Assembly: GCF_002127325.2 (NCBI RefSeq)
Contig: NC_035436.2
Span: 81,589,716 to 81,653,715 of the forward strand
Length of the DNA stretch: 64,000 nucleotides
Reading direction: 5' to 3'
From: Helianthus annuus
Taxonomy: Eukaryota; Streptophyta; Magnoliopsida; Asterales; Asteraceae
Every line of letters begins with the position of its first letter. Positions within the stretch are counted from its first letter, which is position 1. The position numbers were made by a program, and so were the translations under genes. The notes beneath the pieces are model-generated. The model was not told the origin of the DNA. It saw nothing but the letters and a program-made list of their open reading frames with translations, and did not search any database. Of the stretch, positions 34,819 to 45,465 are shown one piece after another.

Positions 34819-36512
34819 TGATGTGTGTTGGTGTGTATATAATTTATATGTATAATTAAGCCCTTTTTACACCTTTAGCCAAGTTTTAAATTTATAAAAA
34901 CACGATATTCACTAACACTAAACACACATATGGGCAAGTGCACCCATCGTGGACGTAGTATAGTGTTGGTAAGATACCGAGGTCGTCCAAGGACACAAGA
35001 GCTTTTAATACCGGTTTATCCTCAACGTCTAATCAAATCAAAAAGTGAGAAAAATGTTTTTAAACTAAGAAAATAAAAACTAACTAAATGCTGAAAAATA
35101 AAATAAAATAAAAACAGATAGACAAGATGAATCACTTGGATCCGACTCGTGTATTAGTATAACCTTTTATTATTTTCGCACTTTTACACTTGTTTAAGAG
35201 ATTATCTTAGTTATTGTAGTAGCCCCCTCTTTTGAAGGCGACGTTACCCTCAACCCAGTAGTTTGAGTCAGCAAGGATACAATCCTAAAGGGTCGGATTA
35301 TAGAAAGATAATGAATTAAGTTATTAATGCAAATTATGGTAGGCCCCGCTTTCGGCGGTGACGTTACCCTCGGCTAAGTAGTCTGAGTCAGCAGGGATAC
35401 AGTCCTAAATAGCCGGGTTATAGTATTAATAGTAGTTAACTTATGAGGGGGTCAAAGAGTTTGGATCCCCGCCATCCAATACCTATGGGCATTGAAGGAG
35501 ATCCTACTAAATTTGACCCAGGTCCCAAGCAGGACCTCTAAACGCTGAACATTGGCAAGACCCTTACCAAACCGTTCCCTTAACCCCCGACCAGGTAGCC
35601 AACATACCTCCATATAGACCGTGGAGATATGAATGGTGAAAATCTTTTATTTTATATAGACAGTAAAATAATGCCAAGACACCACGGACAAACGATAAGG
35701 AAAGATCACCTTCAACATAAGCAACTAGTTATTAAAGTCATTAATACAAAACCAAATAAAAAGTGCAAAAGATTAAAAATAAAAAGTATTATACTAAACA
35801 CTTGTCTTCACCAAGTGATGTAAGAGACTTAGGCAAACATGGCCTTGATTGTCAAGAACTCTTACGATCAATCTTGGATCCCGAGACGACTCACACACTC
35901 TATGATGGACAATGCATGATGGTGGTGGATGATGGTGTTATGGTGGTGGTGGGTGGTGGATGAAGTGTGAGAGAGGTGGTGTGCCAAGGGATGAGATGGA
36001 ATGAAACCAAGCACCCCTATTTATAGGCTGAACAGAAGGCTGGGCACGGCCCCGTGTCCGCTGGACACGCCCCCGTGCCCGTCTGACACTCTCTCTCCTC
36101 ATTAATTGTAATTCGCAATTACAATTAATACGCCTGCTGTACTTTCACCACGCCCCCGTGCTCACTGGACACGGCCTCGTGGTGGGCAATGGAAGCTTCT
36201 ACCAGTTTGTCTTTTATGCTGCTTCTTGGGCACGGGCCCGTGCTGGCTGAGCACGGGGCGTGTTCAGGCTTCTGTTTTCTCTTCTTTGCTTTGGAGGATG
36301 CCGTTGAGGGTCCGGGCAGTCTACTTTTATTCCTTTTCTTGTATTTATGCTAGAATTAGTTGTCTTTTTGCTTCTTTTGTGAATTTGAGCTCATTTCATC
36401 CTGAAAATACAAAAGGAAGACAAAAACACTCTTTTTCCAACATTAGTACTTAAAAAGGGTTAGTTTTATGCCTTAATTGATGTGACTTATATGTCGCATT
36501 TTACACACATCA
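34819..36512 (-). repeat. 5' LTR of the Athila-like element
   Basis: 1694 bp, near-identical to 29165-30858 with scattered substitutions. The TSD GTAAG follows at 36513-36517. Confidence 0.9.
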
Positions 36513-37209
36513 GTAAGCTTAAGGCCTTGCGGTCCGTAAGATTCTCTTGCGGACCGTATGCCAAAACAATCACGGTCCGTAACCGACCTTTGCAGAAAAC
36601 GCCCAGGTACCCTCCTTACGGACCGTAAGCCTAGGGCCTTGCGGTCATTAGCCGGTGGTCAGAGGACAAAAAAATTTGTAAACTTTCAAGTCTTGACCAT
36701 GCAATCAAACAAACCCGAATCCAAGCCATCTTTTTCAGTTGTGGGACCATTTGCTCAGCCATTGCATGCTTGAATGGTTCTTACATGTCCCCTTTTCAAT
36801 TTGAATTCTTGTGGGACTTGTAAATTGACGGAAATTACAAGAAAAGCTTGAATTTTCATAAATTCCTAATTCTCACTAGATTAGGATTTAAAATCAGAAT
36901 TTATTGTAGTAACACTTATTAATAGTCCAGCTTCCATATAAAGGATGGATATATTTTTTTTAGAATCAACCGGTAAAAATATATAAGACGTTTATCAATT
37001 AATTTAAGGGTCTTCGGATTTATAAATTCGGGTCGCTCAGAGGTGTTTTAATAACATGTCGCCCTTGGGTCGTTCAGAGGTATTTTTAATAACATGACGC
37101 CTCTTAAAATCCTACCGTGCGTCTTAATATTTGACCCGGGTTTCTGACACGTTTGACCCATATGACACGTGTCTTTATTTCGTTGGACATGAATTTTCTA
37201 GGTGTTACA

Positions 37210-37214
37210 TGACA
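37210..37214. other. Target duplication TGACA (right copy, Tekay 1)
   Basis: TGACA directly after the LTR end TTACA at 37209. Confidence 0.9.
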
Positions 37215-38861
37215 ATTATAGCATCTTCTTGTTTCATAATTCCAATTCTGGCAGTTAACAGCAATGTGTCCTCTCACACCACAAGTGTAGCACACCTTGT
37301 TATCGTACCATTCACCATCTTCATACCACACACTTAGATCGAAACATTGAGTTTCCTTGTGGTAGTCATTTCTCTTCTTGTATCCTTGATTTGGCATTTG
37401 AGCACTGTGGTCAGACCTGCACCATTTATTACCAACTATTTTTGAGTTTTGATTTTTAAATTTTTGTGAATTTTTATTGTGATTGGATGATTGATCTGAT
37501 GAGCTTTTATTTTCTTTTTGAAAATTTTTTGATTTATTTTCTTTTTGTTTCTGTTCCACATGCTTCTTTACAGGTTTTTGCGTTGAGCATTCACCTTTCT
37601 CAGTAGAATGTAAAATAGTATTTTTAAACATTTCATTTAATTTCAAAAATGTTTTTCTTTTTTCTTCTTCTTCTTTTTCATCATCAGATTTGTCATCACA
37701 ATCTTCAATTTTGACTTTGTCAAAATTTGTGACATTGTCACTTATTGGAACAGAATTGATTGGTTTTGGACATACAAGATTTTATAATGATGATGAAGTC
37801 ACAAAACCTTTCAATTTCTTTTCAAGTTCTTCAATTTTGTTCCTTGAATTCTCAGCTTCTTTTTCAAGCTGAGAGTTTTTCTCAAAATGAGAATTGATTG
37901 CCTTTTTATTCACAATTTTGTTCTCTTCAAGAACAGATTTTTCATTTTCCAAAAATCTTATCTGATCTTGAAATTCTGTTTCTTTTTCTTTTAAAACTTT
38001 ATTTTCTAATTTGATCCAAGAAACATTTTCATTTTCACTTTTAATTTTTTCAAAATCTTTGTTTTCTAATGTAAAACTCTCAATATTTTTCAAAAGTTTG
38101 TCATTTTCAGATTTTAGTTTTTCACAGTTCAAGCGCAACTCCAGAATCTGTTCATCGTCAGCTTTCTTCTCGATCTTCAAAGTTTTGTTTTCCAATGTCA
38201 AACTCTCCACATCCTTCAAGAGTTTCACATTGTCTGCTTCTGATTTTTCGCATTTCGAGCACACAGCTTCACTTTTTGAAATTTCATCTTTCTTGGATTC
38301 TTCAATCTTTGACGTTCCTGCAAGAAAAATTTTAACCATATCAGCAGGATTCAAATCTTCATTTAAAAAACAACCTCTCTTGTAATCATATTTCATCATA
38401 CTTCTTACATCAAGACCATTTCTAATTCTTTTCATTATTTCAAGAATCACATCTAAACTCAAGTATTCAAAAATATACTCTAGTTCTTTTATTAAATCTT
38501 TCTTTTTCCCTACAATCTCATCATTGTGTCTTCTAAGCTCTCTGAAAAAATCATATGAATTAAATTTTGAGAACCTAGAATCCTTTTTCAGTCTACCCAA
38601 AAATTCATCCCATTCCAAAGGTAATGCATCTGCAAACTTAGATATCTGTTCAGCATCTGATATCGTTACGAAATGCATTCTCAAACCGTTAAGTAAATCA
38701 TCATATCGCTTTTCCATATCATTAAACTTCTCATGTTTCCTTTGCATAAAATATTTAAATCTTTCAACCACAATCTCCTTTGACACAAGATAACAATTAC
38801 TAAGCCAATTGTTTGATCTTTCAAGTTTAATATTTTCCTGTTCGTCAAACATTTTTACCAC
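37215..38861 (-). pseudogene. N-terminal and middle part of SIRE-type Gag
   Basis: The frame from 38861 contains a copia-type Gag (UBN2) region (residues about 20-130, with LPLEWDEFL), then a long Lys/Glu/Asn-rich coiled coil (SLTLENKTLKIEKK repeated). A TAA at 37782-37784 interrupts it. The same frame continues through a CCHC knuckle CYTCGVRGHIAVNC and into a second knuckle (CYNC) cut by the Tekay insertion. The rest is at 15579-16178. The N-terminus also appears short. Confidence 0.75.
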
Positions 38862-39826
38862 AAATTCTTTGTTAAACGACTTGGTTCAAAAATTATTTTT
38901 CGCTCAAGTCCACAAAATTTCAACTTCTCGGAATTTGCACCTTGTAAAACACCTCGAATCACCCGCAACAAAAAAAACAAGCAATCAGTTTAAACGAATT
39001 GAATACGTGAAAGTGTGTTTGTGAAGTCAATCTAAGACTCGTTGACGAAGGTTTGCGAACTCGTTCAATGTATATCGGGTAAAATTTCTAAATAAATGGG
39101 CTTGATTGGATGTGCCAAGTAAGATGGATCTAAAATTTACTAAACTCTATACTCAACCTTTTATTTGGGCCTCTCAAAGATAATGTCCAACAAAATCTGA
39201 TATAAGTATTTGCTGATTATAGACAACAAAAGATGTTTTGACTGTGGCCGACAAAAAAATATACTCAAAATATGATTGGGCCAAGGATTGTCATTAATGT
39301 GATTGGGCCGCAATTTTAATATTCATTGGGTCGAGAATTTTTGCTTTAACTGTTAGTGACTTTTGATCAGATACCATGCAAGAACCGACAAACCCATCAA
39401 TTTCTATTGGACCACCCAATTCACTTAACCGACAACTTTAGAATGTGCATGAAATTTGATTGATTCGGCCGATGACTTATTTGAGCTGCCAATAATAATA
39501 CCAATGAAATCCTATTGAACCGAGTTCTTTTGTCAATATATGGCCATCAATTTTCAAGTATTAAAAGACTATGATTGGGCCGATTAGTTAAGTGGATCTG
39601 AACACATTCATGTAGGCCGACAACCACTTACACTAGACAAAAACTCATTGGGCCATTTTTTTTAAGTGGACAGTGAATATGATTAACCTTTTGATTGTGA
39701 ATTCTAATTGAACTGTGATTGGACCTAAAATACCACTAAACCGACAACTTCATATGCACACTTTGACTACATGAACAATTCGATGCACTCTGACACACTT
39801 CAATTATGATTTCACACGTCTGCTCA

Positions 39827-40097
39827 AGCGAAATCAATCAATAGAATACGAGCGAAATCAGGATGATAATCCCTTGGAGCGAAATCAAATGTTTGAAGCG
39901 GAATCAGATAAGGTGTCTTATGAGCGAAATCAGAAATGACTTCAAGAGCGAAATCAAACACTTAAGTTCCCTATGAGCGAAATCAGGCTTTTTCTAAGAG
40001 CGAAATCGGGTTCCTAAGAGCGAAATCAGGTTCCTAAGAGCGAAATCAGAATTTTATGTCCTTATGAGCGAAATTTAGTATTTTTGACGCGAAATCG
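39827..40097. repeat. GCGAAATC repeat cluster in the SIRE leader
   Basis: Twelve copies of (G)AGCGAAATCA or close variants in 270 bp, between the primer site and gag. Spacing is irregular and no ORF is maintained. On the element's own strand it reads TGATTTCGCT. Confidence 0.9.
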
Positions 40098-40350
40098 GAC
40101 CGAAAACCTTCGATTTCTCCTAAATGGCTAGGAGTTTTGATCTGAAACTTGGTAGGGTTATAGATTAGGTGTTTTTGCACAACATATCAAAAAATCAGCT
40201 GATTTGGACCGTAAAAACCCGTTCAATTTGACGTTTTTCAGTGAAAACCGTGATAAAAGTGAAAAAGATGAAGTATTAGATGAAATTCAGATCTGAAAAC
40301 GATGAAATCCGGTACGAATCTTGTTGTTTGATCAGTGCAATCGAGCTCCT

Positions 40351-40362
40351 GCTCTGATACCA
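40351..40362 (-). other. Initiator-Met primer-binding site of the SIRE-type element
   Basis: Minus-strand TGGTATCAGAGC, 2 nt from the 5' LTR end. Confidence 0.85.
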
Positions 40363-40364
40363 CT

Positions 40365-40743
40365 TGTAGGATCGGTTTTGATACCGTACGATTGCGTGGC
40401 GAACGTTCGACGTGCGGAATCCGTGAACGTGCGTGACCGAACACACAAGAACGTACTAATGACGTGATTCTATTGATATGATGTCGTGTACAAAGCCGTG
40501 AATCACGTGGAGAGACTTTCTCTCTCTAGACTTTCTCTCTCTAGGATTAGATCTCTAAATCTCCAAATGAGCAAAAAGTCTTCTAAACTATGACATAAAT
40601 CTCCTATTTATAGCCCTTGGAATTAATGAGACTTCTCATTAATTACCAAAATGCCACCTTGCTATTTCTAACTAGATACAACAATATAAGCTTGATTCTT
40701 CGGTTTCTGCTACGGACTAGATTGACGAAGGCGATAGACAGAT
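40365..40743 (-). repeat. 5' LTR of the SIRE-type element, 12 bp short
   Basis: Matches 13090-13453, with a 15-bp duplication near 40515-40545. The last 12 bp (aatgcactaaca) are missing at 40743. The TATA is at 40604-40613. Confidence 0.85.
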
Positions 40744-41002
40744 GTTTTCTAAATTACATTCTCATACCCGATTACAAAATTGTGTTCAATAGAAAGTCAA
40801 ATACCCACCAGGTACCTATTACCCATTACCATCGGGTTCTAGGTATCAGTGACGACATTGAGTATACCCGTTTGTGATACTTTGTAGTGAAAATTATCCT
40901 TTAGGATGCTATTACAAGAAACTTGATCTTAAACTTACTGAAAACCCTGATTTGAGATATAAATTGCTCAACTATCCTGCTAACAATTCTATATCTCAAA
41001 TA
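40744..41002. other. Flank, no feature recognised
   Basis: Sequence between the truncated SIRE LTR and the decayed TIR element. No ORF with recognisable similarity. Confidence 0.35.
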
Positions 41003-42197
41003 GGGGTTTGGGGCGCTGATAACCTTACCTCCTATTTTCAAATTTCCTCTAGTCCCAGTTGTATCAATCTTGGACCCTAGACCTAAACTCTGTTAAAGTC
41101 AACCGTTACCCACTGACGGTTAAAGGGTAAAATGGTGATTTCACATTTTTAGTCTATCATTTTTACACCCAAGAACTTCAAGACACCATGTTTATCATCA
41201 TCAGTTAACATCATCAACATCATCTTCATCTCACAAACCGAACAAATTACTAGTTCCTTGTTTAGAGTTTGTGTGCCCATTGTGTTTTCCCTTAGCAGGT
41301 AACCTAAAATTCTTCCCAGACGCCGACTTTTTCGAGGTGTAACATCTTGGTTCTTCCCCACACAAAATCGCTCTTTTTACTTGCCATCATCATATAACCT
41401 ATAAACATATCAGTTAAATTTTGGTATCATCTAAAGGGTTGATTGAGTCACACAAATCGAACTTCTGTTCTTCCTAACATTAAATAAGGTTCAATTTTTT
41501 TAACATTCATACGAACAAATTACTATATTTGCTAAAGTCATTTATAGCTAGGCATAACAACAAACAGGTGGCATGCACCCAGTAATTTTTACATTAAACC
41601 AAACAAAAACAACAAATTTTCACTCACATCACGTTTTCATTTCGTAAAAACAAACGAAAACACAAAATCCCATAACAAAAAAATCAAAACTTGAACAAAA
41701 CCCACTTCAATTTCACATCATTTTAACCTATTCAACAGAAATATAAAAAATAAACCCAAGAAAAACCCTAGATCAACAATAACCTAACAAGCTTCTCTTG
41801 GTTTACATCCATGAAAGCTCACTGGTTGGTGAAGATTGTACGTTAATAATCCACTCAAAGACGATTAATACATACAAACCTGTATTGACACAAAGATCAC
41901 CCAAAATAGTTAAAATACAAACCCTAAAAGCTCTCAAATTTGTGGTAAATTAAACCAGAAAAAGAAAAAAAAAGTGAAAGTGAAAAAGAAGATAGTTGAA
42001 ATAACAATGTGGGGGGACGGGGATTAGGGTTTTTAAGATAGTAGGAATGGTAAATAGGTAATTTTTCAACAAACTAACGTTCCCATTAAAGGAAAGATGT
42101 CAGAAGGGCCAAGATTGATGTAACTGGGACTAGATGAGTGATAAGACAACAAAAGTTTGAAAATAGAGAGTAAGTGTGTCAGTGCTCCCAAATCGTG
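41003..42197. mobile_element. Decayed inverted-repeat (TIR-type) element
   Basis: Left arm about 41003-41125 and right arm about 42070-42197 are inverted and diverged: shared ctattttcaaa, ctagtcccagtt and atcaatcttgg blocks in mirrored order. The A-rich interior has no clear ORF. TSD not identified, so the superfamily is unknown. Confidence 0.5.
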
Positions 42198-42392
42198 GGG
42201 GTAAAATTGAATTTTACTCTTTTTAATAATATTCAAGTTTATTAGAAAATACATACACATACTGTCACAAAACACATACATGTCCTATCATGTAAATAGG
42301 CGGCACATGTGGGTGTTCACCAACACCCTAGACTTCCAAGCGTCACCTAAACTCTTCCACCCTAATCATTGAAACTTTTTAAAAACTTAAAA

Positions 42393-43727
42393 TATAACAA
42401 CCCTCCTAAAATATTTCCGAAAACCCTAATATAATTAGAATGTCCCTATACGTCCTAAAATACACCGCGAATATGAGAAATGGCCTAAAATACCTTTATA
42501 TGATTAAAAATAAAATAAAAACAATTAAAATAGGTCTGTCGAGGGCCGCGACAGACTACCTTCGATCCTACGCGGGCCGCGAGCGCCTGGACACCAGGCC
42601 TCCTCCAGAGCTGCCACGTGTCCTCATGCGTGTTGAACCTATACGAATGACCAGGCCAAGCTACGCCGTAGACCCCCTATGTCGCGGGTCACGTAAGCCC
42701 TTAGTGTGGCCTTCGCGGGGCGCGACAAACTCGAAATCAAGCCCTATATAAGGAGGCCATCGGCCTTCAGTCCCAACTCGCTCACAACTTTCTTTCTCTT
42801 TCAATTTCTCTATAGTATACACTATACCCGGGCATTATACCCCCCTAAAATAACGAAGTTCTGCCTCGTTGTAAGTATCATAACCCCCGGTTACGTATTA
42901 GATACGCTACTCGATTGATCTAGTGCTCCGTAACGGCTGTCGAGGCTCTGCCCGACGTAATCGTTGGAGTTTTGTCTCGGGGAGGGTATAACTAATGTAA
43001 AAATTGGGTTATTATACTAACTCGTGTGCATTGTGTAATTAATAGATAATCACCAAGAAATCACAAAGGAAAACCCTAAATTAGCAATGTGAGTAATCCT
43101 CCTTTTTGCAAACTGTTTTTACAAAACCTCAAATGATTTACATTATATTAAACAGTGATTGTGTATTTGTATTCTACAATTATCGTTGGTATGTTGGGGT
43201 TTTGTATACAAAATTTGTTACTACACTGTGAGTAGTAACATGACAACAAGTCGGGTTAACAGTACCGTGGGTGGTAATTAAAGTAGAAAATAAACAAATG
43301 TAATTGCGCGACCGCCCTCAATGCTGTAAACCGTTTTATGTGTCTTGATTAAATTGGGATTCACTCACCAGTATTTCCCACTAACAAAATGTTTTTAAAC
43401 GCGTTTCAGGTAACAAAATGTGAAAAGCCAACTAGAAGCCAGCTGGACAGCACTGAAGGCTTGAAAAAGTGGCTATAAAAGTTTCCTAAATAAAGAGATG
43501 TTTTTATTTAAATAAAATAGGGTTTATCCCTATGAAAATGTGTGTACTAGAAACTTGGGAATTTCCCACGTAATTAATATTATAAAAATGTGGTATTTTC
43601 ATCTGATAAAGTATTTCCTAACTACGATCCTGATGTAATTTCCGCTGCCAAACTAATAGACATTGATACCATTGAAACTCGCTGCGGCCGCCCGTTCCTG
43701 GGTAATTAGGGGACGGGGGTTGCGACA
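42393..43727 (+). repeat. 5' LTR of the dead Tekay
   Basis: 1335 bp, TATAACAACC...GGTTGCGACA. TATATAA is at 42745-42751. Four GCGGGCCGCG-type motifs lie upstream of it (42541-42725). Confidence 0.88.
42745..42751 (+). promoter_or_regulatory. LTR TATA box (dead Tekay)
   Basis: TATATAA, about 30 bp before a cagtcccaac start-like stretch. The equivalent in the 3' LTR is 59654-59660. Confidence 0.55.
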
Positions 43728-43732
43728 GAAGG

Positions 43733-43744
43733 TGGTATCAGAGC
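43733..43744 (+). other. Initiator-Met primer-binding site of the dead Tekay
   Basis: TGGTATCAGAGC, 5 nt after the LTR end GCGACA at 43727. Confidence 0.85.
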
Positions 43745-43850
43745 TACAACCACTGATTCAGCCACAAAAGTGTTCTGCTGACACCAAAATATTATTCAAT
43801 ATGTTATGAAATTATTCACGGAATTATGTGCGTATATTATTGTTGTGTGT

Positions 43851-44049
43851 GGGGGGGGGGGATAGTGCACGGTCCTCCCAACCGCCGGAGTGATCTCACT
43901 CCGGAGCCGCTACCCGACCAAGCTAGCTCCGCGGTGACTTCCCCATGCCGAGTTCTTACCCTGGGCGACATATGCCACTCCCAAGACTCGAACCCAGTAC
44001 CTCTGGGAAGAGGTGGGTGTCGGTGGCCAACTGGGCTACCCCAGTTGGT
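43851..44049 (-). mobile_element. tRNA-derived SINE with an 18-bp split TSD
   Basis: On the minus strand it starts ACCAACTGGGGTAGCCCAGT with an A box (TAGCCCAGTTGG). About 45 bp later there is a B box GGTTCGAGTC, and the element ends in a run of 11 C. The left target copy tatattattgttgtgtgt is at 43833-43850. The right copy is split by the later Tekay: 44050-44058 and 53687-53695. About 199 bp. Confidence 0.8.
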
Positions 44050-44053
44050 TATA

Positions 44054-44058
44054 TTATT
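44054..44058. other. Target duplication TTATT (left copy, Tekay 2)
   Basis: TTATT directly before TGTCACACCC at 44059. The right copy is 53682-53686. Confidence 0.9.
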
Positions 44059-44559
44059 TGTCACACCCCCAAAATCCACCTGCGGAGTACCACCGCTTGG
44101 GAGCGTGACATGACCAGGACCAAGCCATCAATCATATCAAACATAGCATTTAATAATAAAAGTAATCAATGTAAATCATCATGACATGATTGATGTCCAA
44201 AACCAAACATCGTTTAAATAGCGGAAGCATAGTATGTAATCTCAAAATAATTATAAGTTCAGATAAAGTTCCCGATCCATATCCCACAACGACCTGCTCC
44301 TCCCTGTGCAAGCTCCATAATGTACCTAAGGTCCTGCAAGGCATGCAGCAAATAATCAACAAACTAGTTGAGCGAGTTCACAGAAAGTAAGTTCATAATG
44401 TAATGCATAGGTATAGCTAGTGGGGGCTTCCCATACTAGTGTGTACTAAAGGTGGGGGTTTCCCATGTTCATCCTGGCTAATGAGGGCTTCTCATTAACG
44501 GTACTTACTAGACTAACTTCCGACCATGTGTTCTTCTTTACCGAGAACAGGAAAACGTA

Positions 44560-44765
44560 CAGGGTCACGTAGGCTTTACGTGACGTGCCCTTCCCCGAGG
44601 ACAGTGGTACGCGTGGGGGCTACGTAGGCTTTACGCAGCGTGGCCTTCCGACCTGGAAGCCAGTAGATGGTATTGAGTTACGTAGGCTTTACGTAACGTG
44701 TCCTCCCGACCCGGGAGACATATGGCAAGTATACTGGGTTACGTAGGCTTTACGTAACGTGTCCT
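44560..44765. repeat. Four tandem TACGTAGGCTTTACGTAACGTG units in the Tekay 2 LTR
   Basis: Units of about 60 bp built on (c/t)acgtaggctttacg(t/c). They are repeated in the other LTR at about 51878-52083. Confidence 0.9.
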
Positions 44766-45234
44766 GACTAACCTGAGGACGATGGTCTATAGTCTGGTAT
44801 ATGCGTAAGTACGAGTAATCATTCCATTTCATCATATCCAACCCAATTCCCAACCCGGGAATCCCATGCCTTGGCTGTGTGAACTCACCTTGGTTTGCTC
44901 GGCAGATACACAAGGAATATAAGTAGCAAGTAAATGGTCACTCACGTCCTATCATGGTTATTATACGAGTCAGGTTCGTATATAGTACGTATATAGCAAT
45001 CACGTATAGTCATGTCAAACATGTACGCACGTAAGCAGATAAGACATAGCATGTGAGGATCCGATTGTTCTAAGTCCAATCATACCCGGCCCAATGACAT
45101 AAGCAGCCCAATACCAAAACAGTCCAGATTCTCAATCGGCCCAAATAGCAATCACATACAAGTCCATTAATAATCAGTCCACCATTCAAATCGTTGGGCC
45201 CGTGACAGTGAAGGCCCAACAGTGTGTGCGTGTA

Positions 45235-45465
45235 AACGATGGTCTCGAGTCGCAACGGAGATCTCGAGTCGCAACCGGAGATTACGAGTCGCAACGGCTG
45301 GTTGCGAGTCGCAAATGGAGATCTCGGTTCATCATGGTCTGGTTACGACTGGTCATGTGCTGGTTACGAGTCGCAACGGGACTCGCAACCGTGATTGCGG
45401 TTCGTGCGGTTTGGTCTCGAGTGGGGTTCCGACTCGCAACGAGTGATGCCGAGTCGCAACCGCGT
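45235..45465. repeat. CGAGTCGCAAC repeat cluster in the Tekay 2 LTR
   Basis: At least seven copies of (c)gagtcgcaac or its reverse complement in 230 bp. The other LTR has them at 52545-52775. Confidence 0.9.

Larger units (their letters stand above)
29165..36512 (-). mobile_element. Non-autonomous Athila-like LTR element (innermost layer of nest A)
   Basis: Two 1694-bp LTRs (TGATGTGTG...CACACATCA), TSD GTAAG, and a primer site matching tRNA-Asp, which is characteristic of Athila-type gypsy elements. The 3.96-kb interior holds two short ORFs and no protease, RT or integrase, so it depends on proteins supplied elsewhere. The LTRs differ at few positions, making it younger than its Tekay host. 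The interior and LTRs carry many paired GC palindromes. Confidence 0.85.
16179..37209 (-). mobile_element. Tekay-lineage chromovirus 1 (middle layer of nest A)
   Basis: LTRs begin TGTCAC and end TTACA, with TSD TGACA on both sides. Minus-strand order is 5' LTR, primer site, extra ORF, Gag, protease, RT, RNase H, integrase, chromodomain, polypurine tract, 3' LTR, as in Tekay/Del chromoviruses. The coding region has at least four in-frame stops and two frameshifts. The 5' LTR carries the Athila-like insertion 29165-36512. Without it the element is about 13.7 kb. Confidence 0.9.
26217..37209 (-). repeat. 5' LTR of Tekay 1, interrupted by the Athila-like element
   Basis: LTR sequence runs 26217-29159 and resumes at 36518-37209. 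Subtracting the 7348-bp insertion and one TSD gives about 3640 bp, the full-length LTR. It retains the 28508-29159 segment that the 3' LTR lost. Confidence 0.85.
13090..40743 (-). mobile_element. SIRE-type copia element (outer layer of nest A), pol-less
   Basis: LTRs at 13090-13465 (3') and 40365-40743 (5') flank an initiator-Met primer site, a leader with GCGAAATC repeats, a Gag split into two parts, and a 3' noncoding region. Removing the Tekay at 16179-37209 leaves an element of about 6.6 kb. Gag features (UBN2 domain, coiled coil, CCHC knuckles) and multiple TCCCCCT tracts fit the SIRE lineage. No protease, integrase, RT or RNase H was seen between the Gag end (15579) and the 3' LTR, so it is a deletion derivative or non-autonomous form. 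The outer 12 bp of the 5' LTR are missing, so no TSD can be checked. Confidence 0.8.

Noticed and set aside
39827..40097. CRISPR-like array (GCGAAATC repeats)
   Set aside because: Repeats are only about 10 bp and irregularly spaced, inside a eukaryotic retrotransposon leader.
41149..41361. 70-residue minus-strand ORF in the decayed TIR element
   Set aside because: No recognised similarity, no promoter or homologous copy, and within a decayed element.
44560..44765. CRISPR-like direct repeats in the Tekay 2 LTR
   Set aside because: Degenerate 60-bp tandem units found in both LTRs; a retrotransposon feature, not an array.
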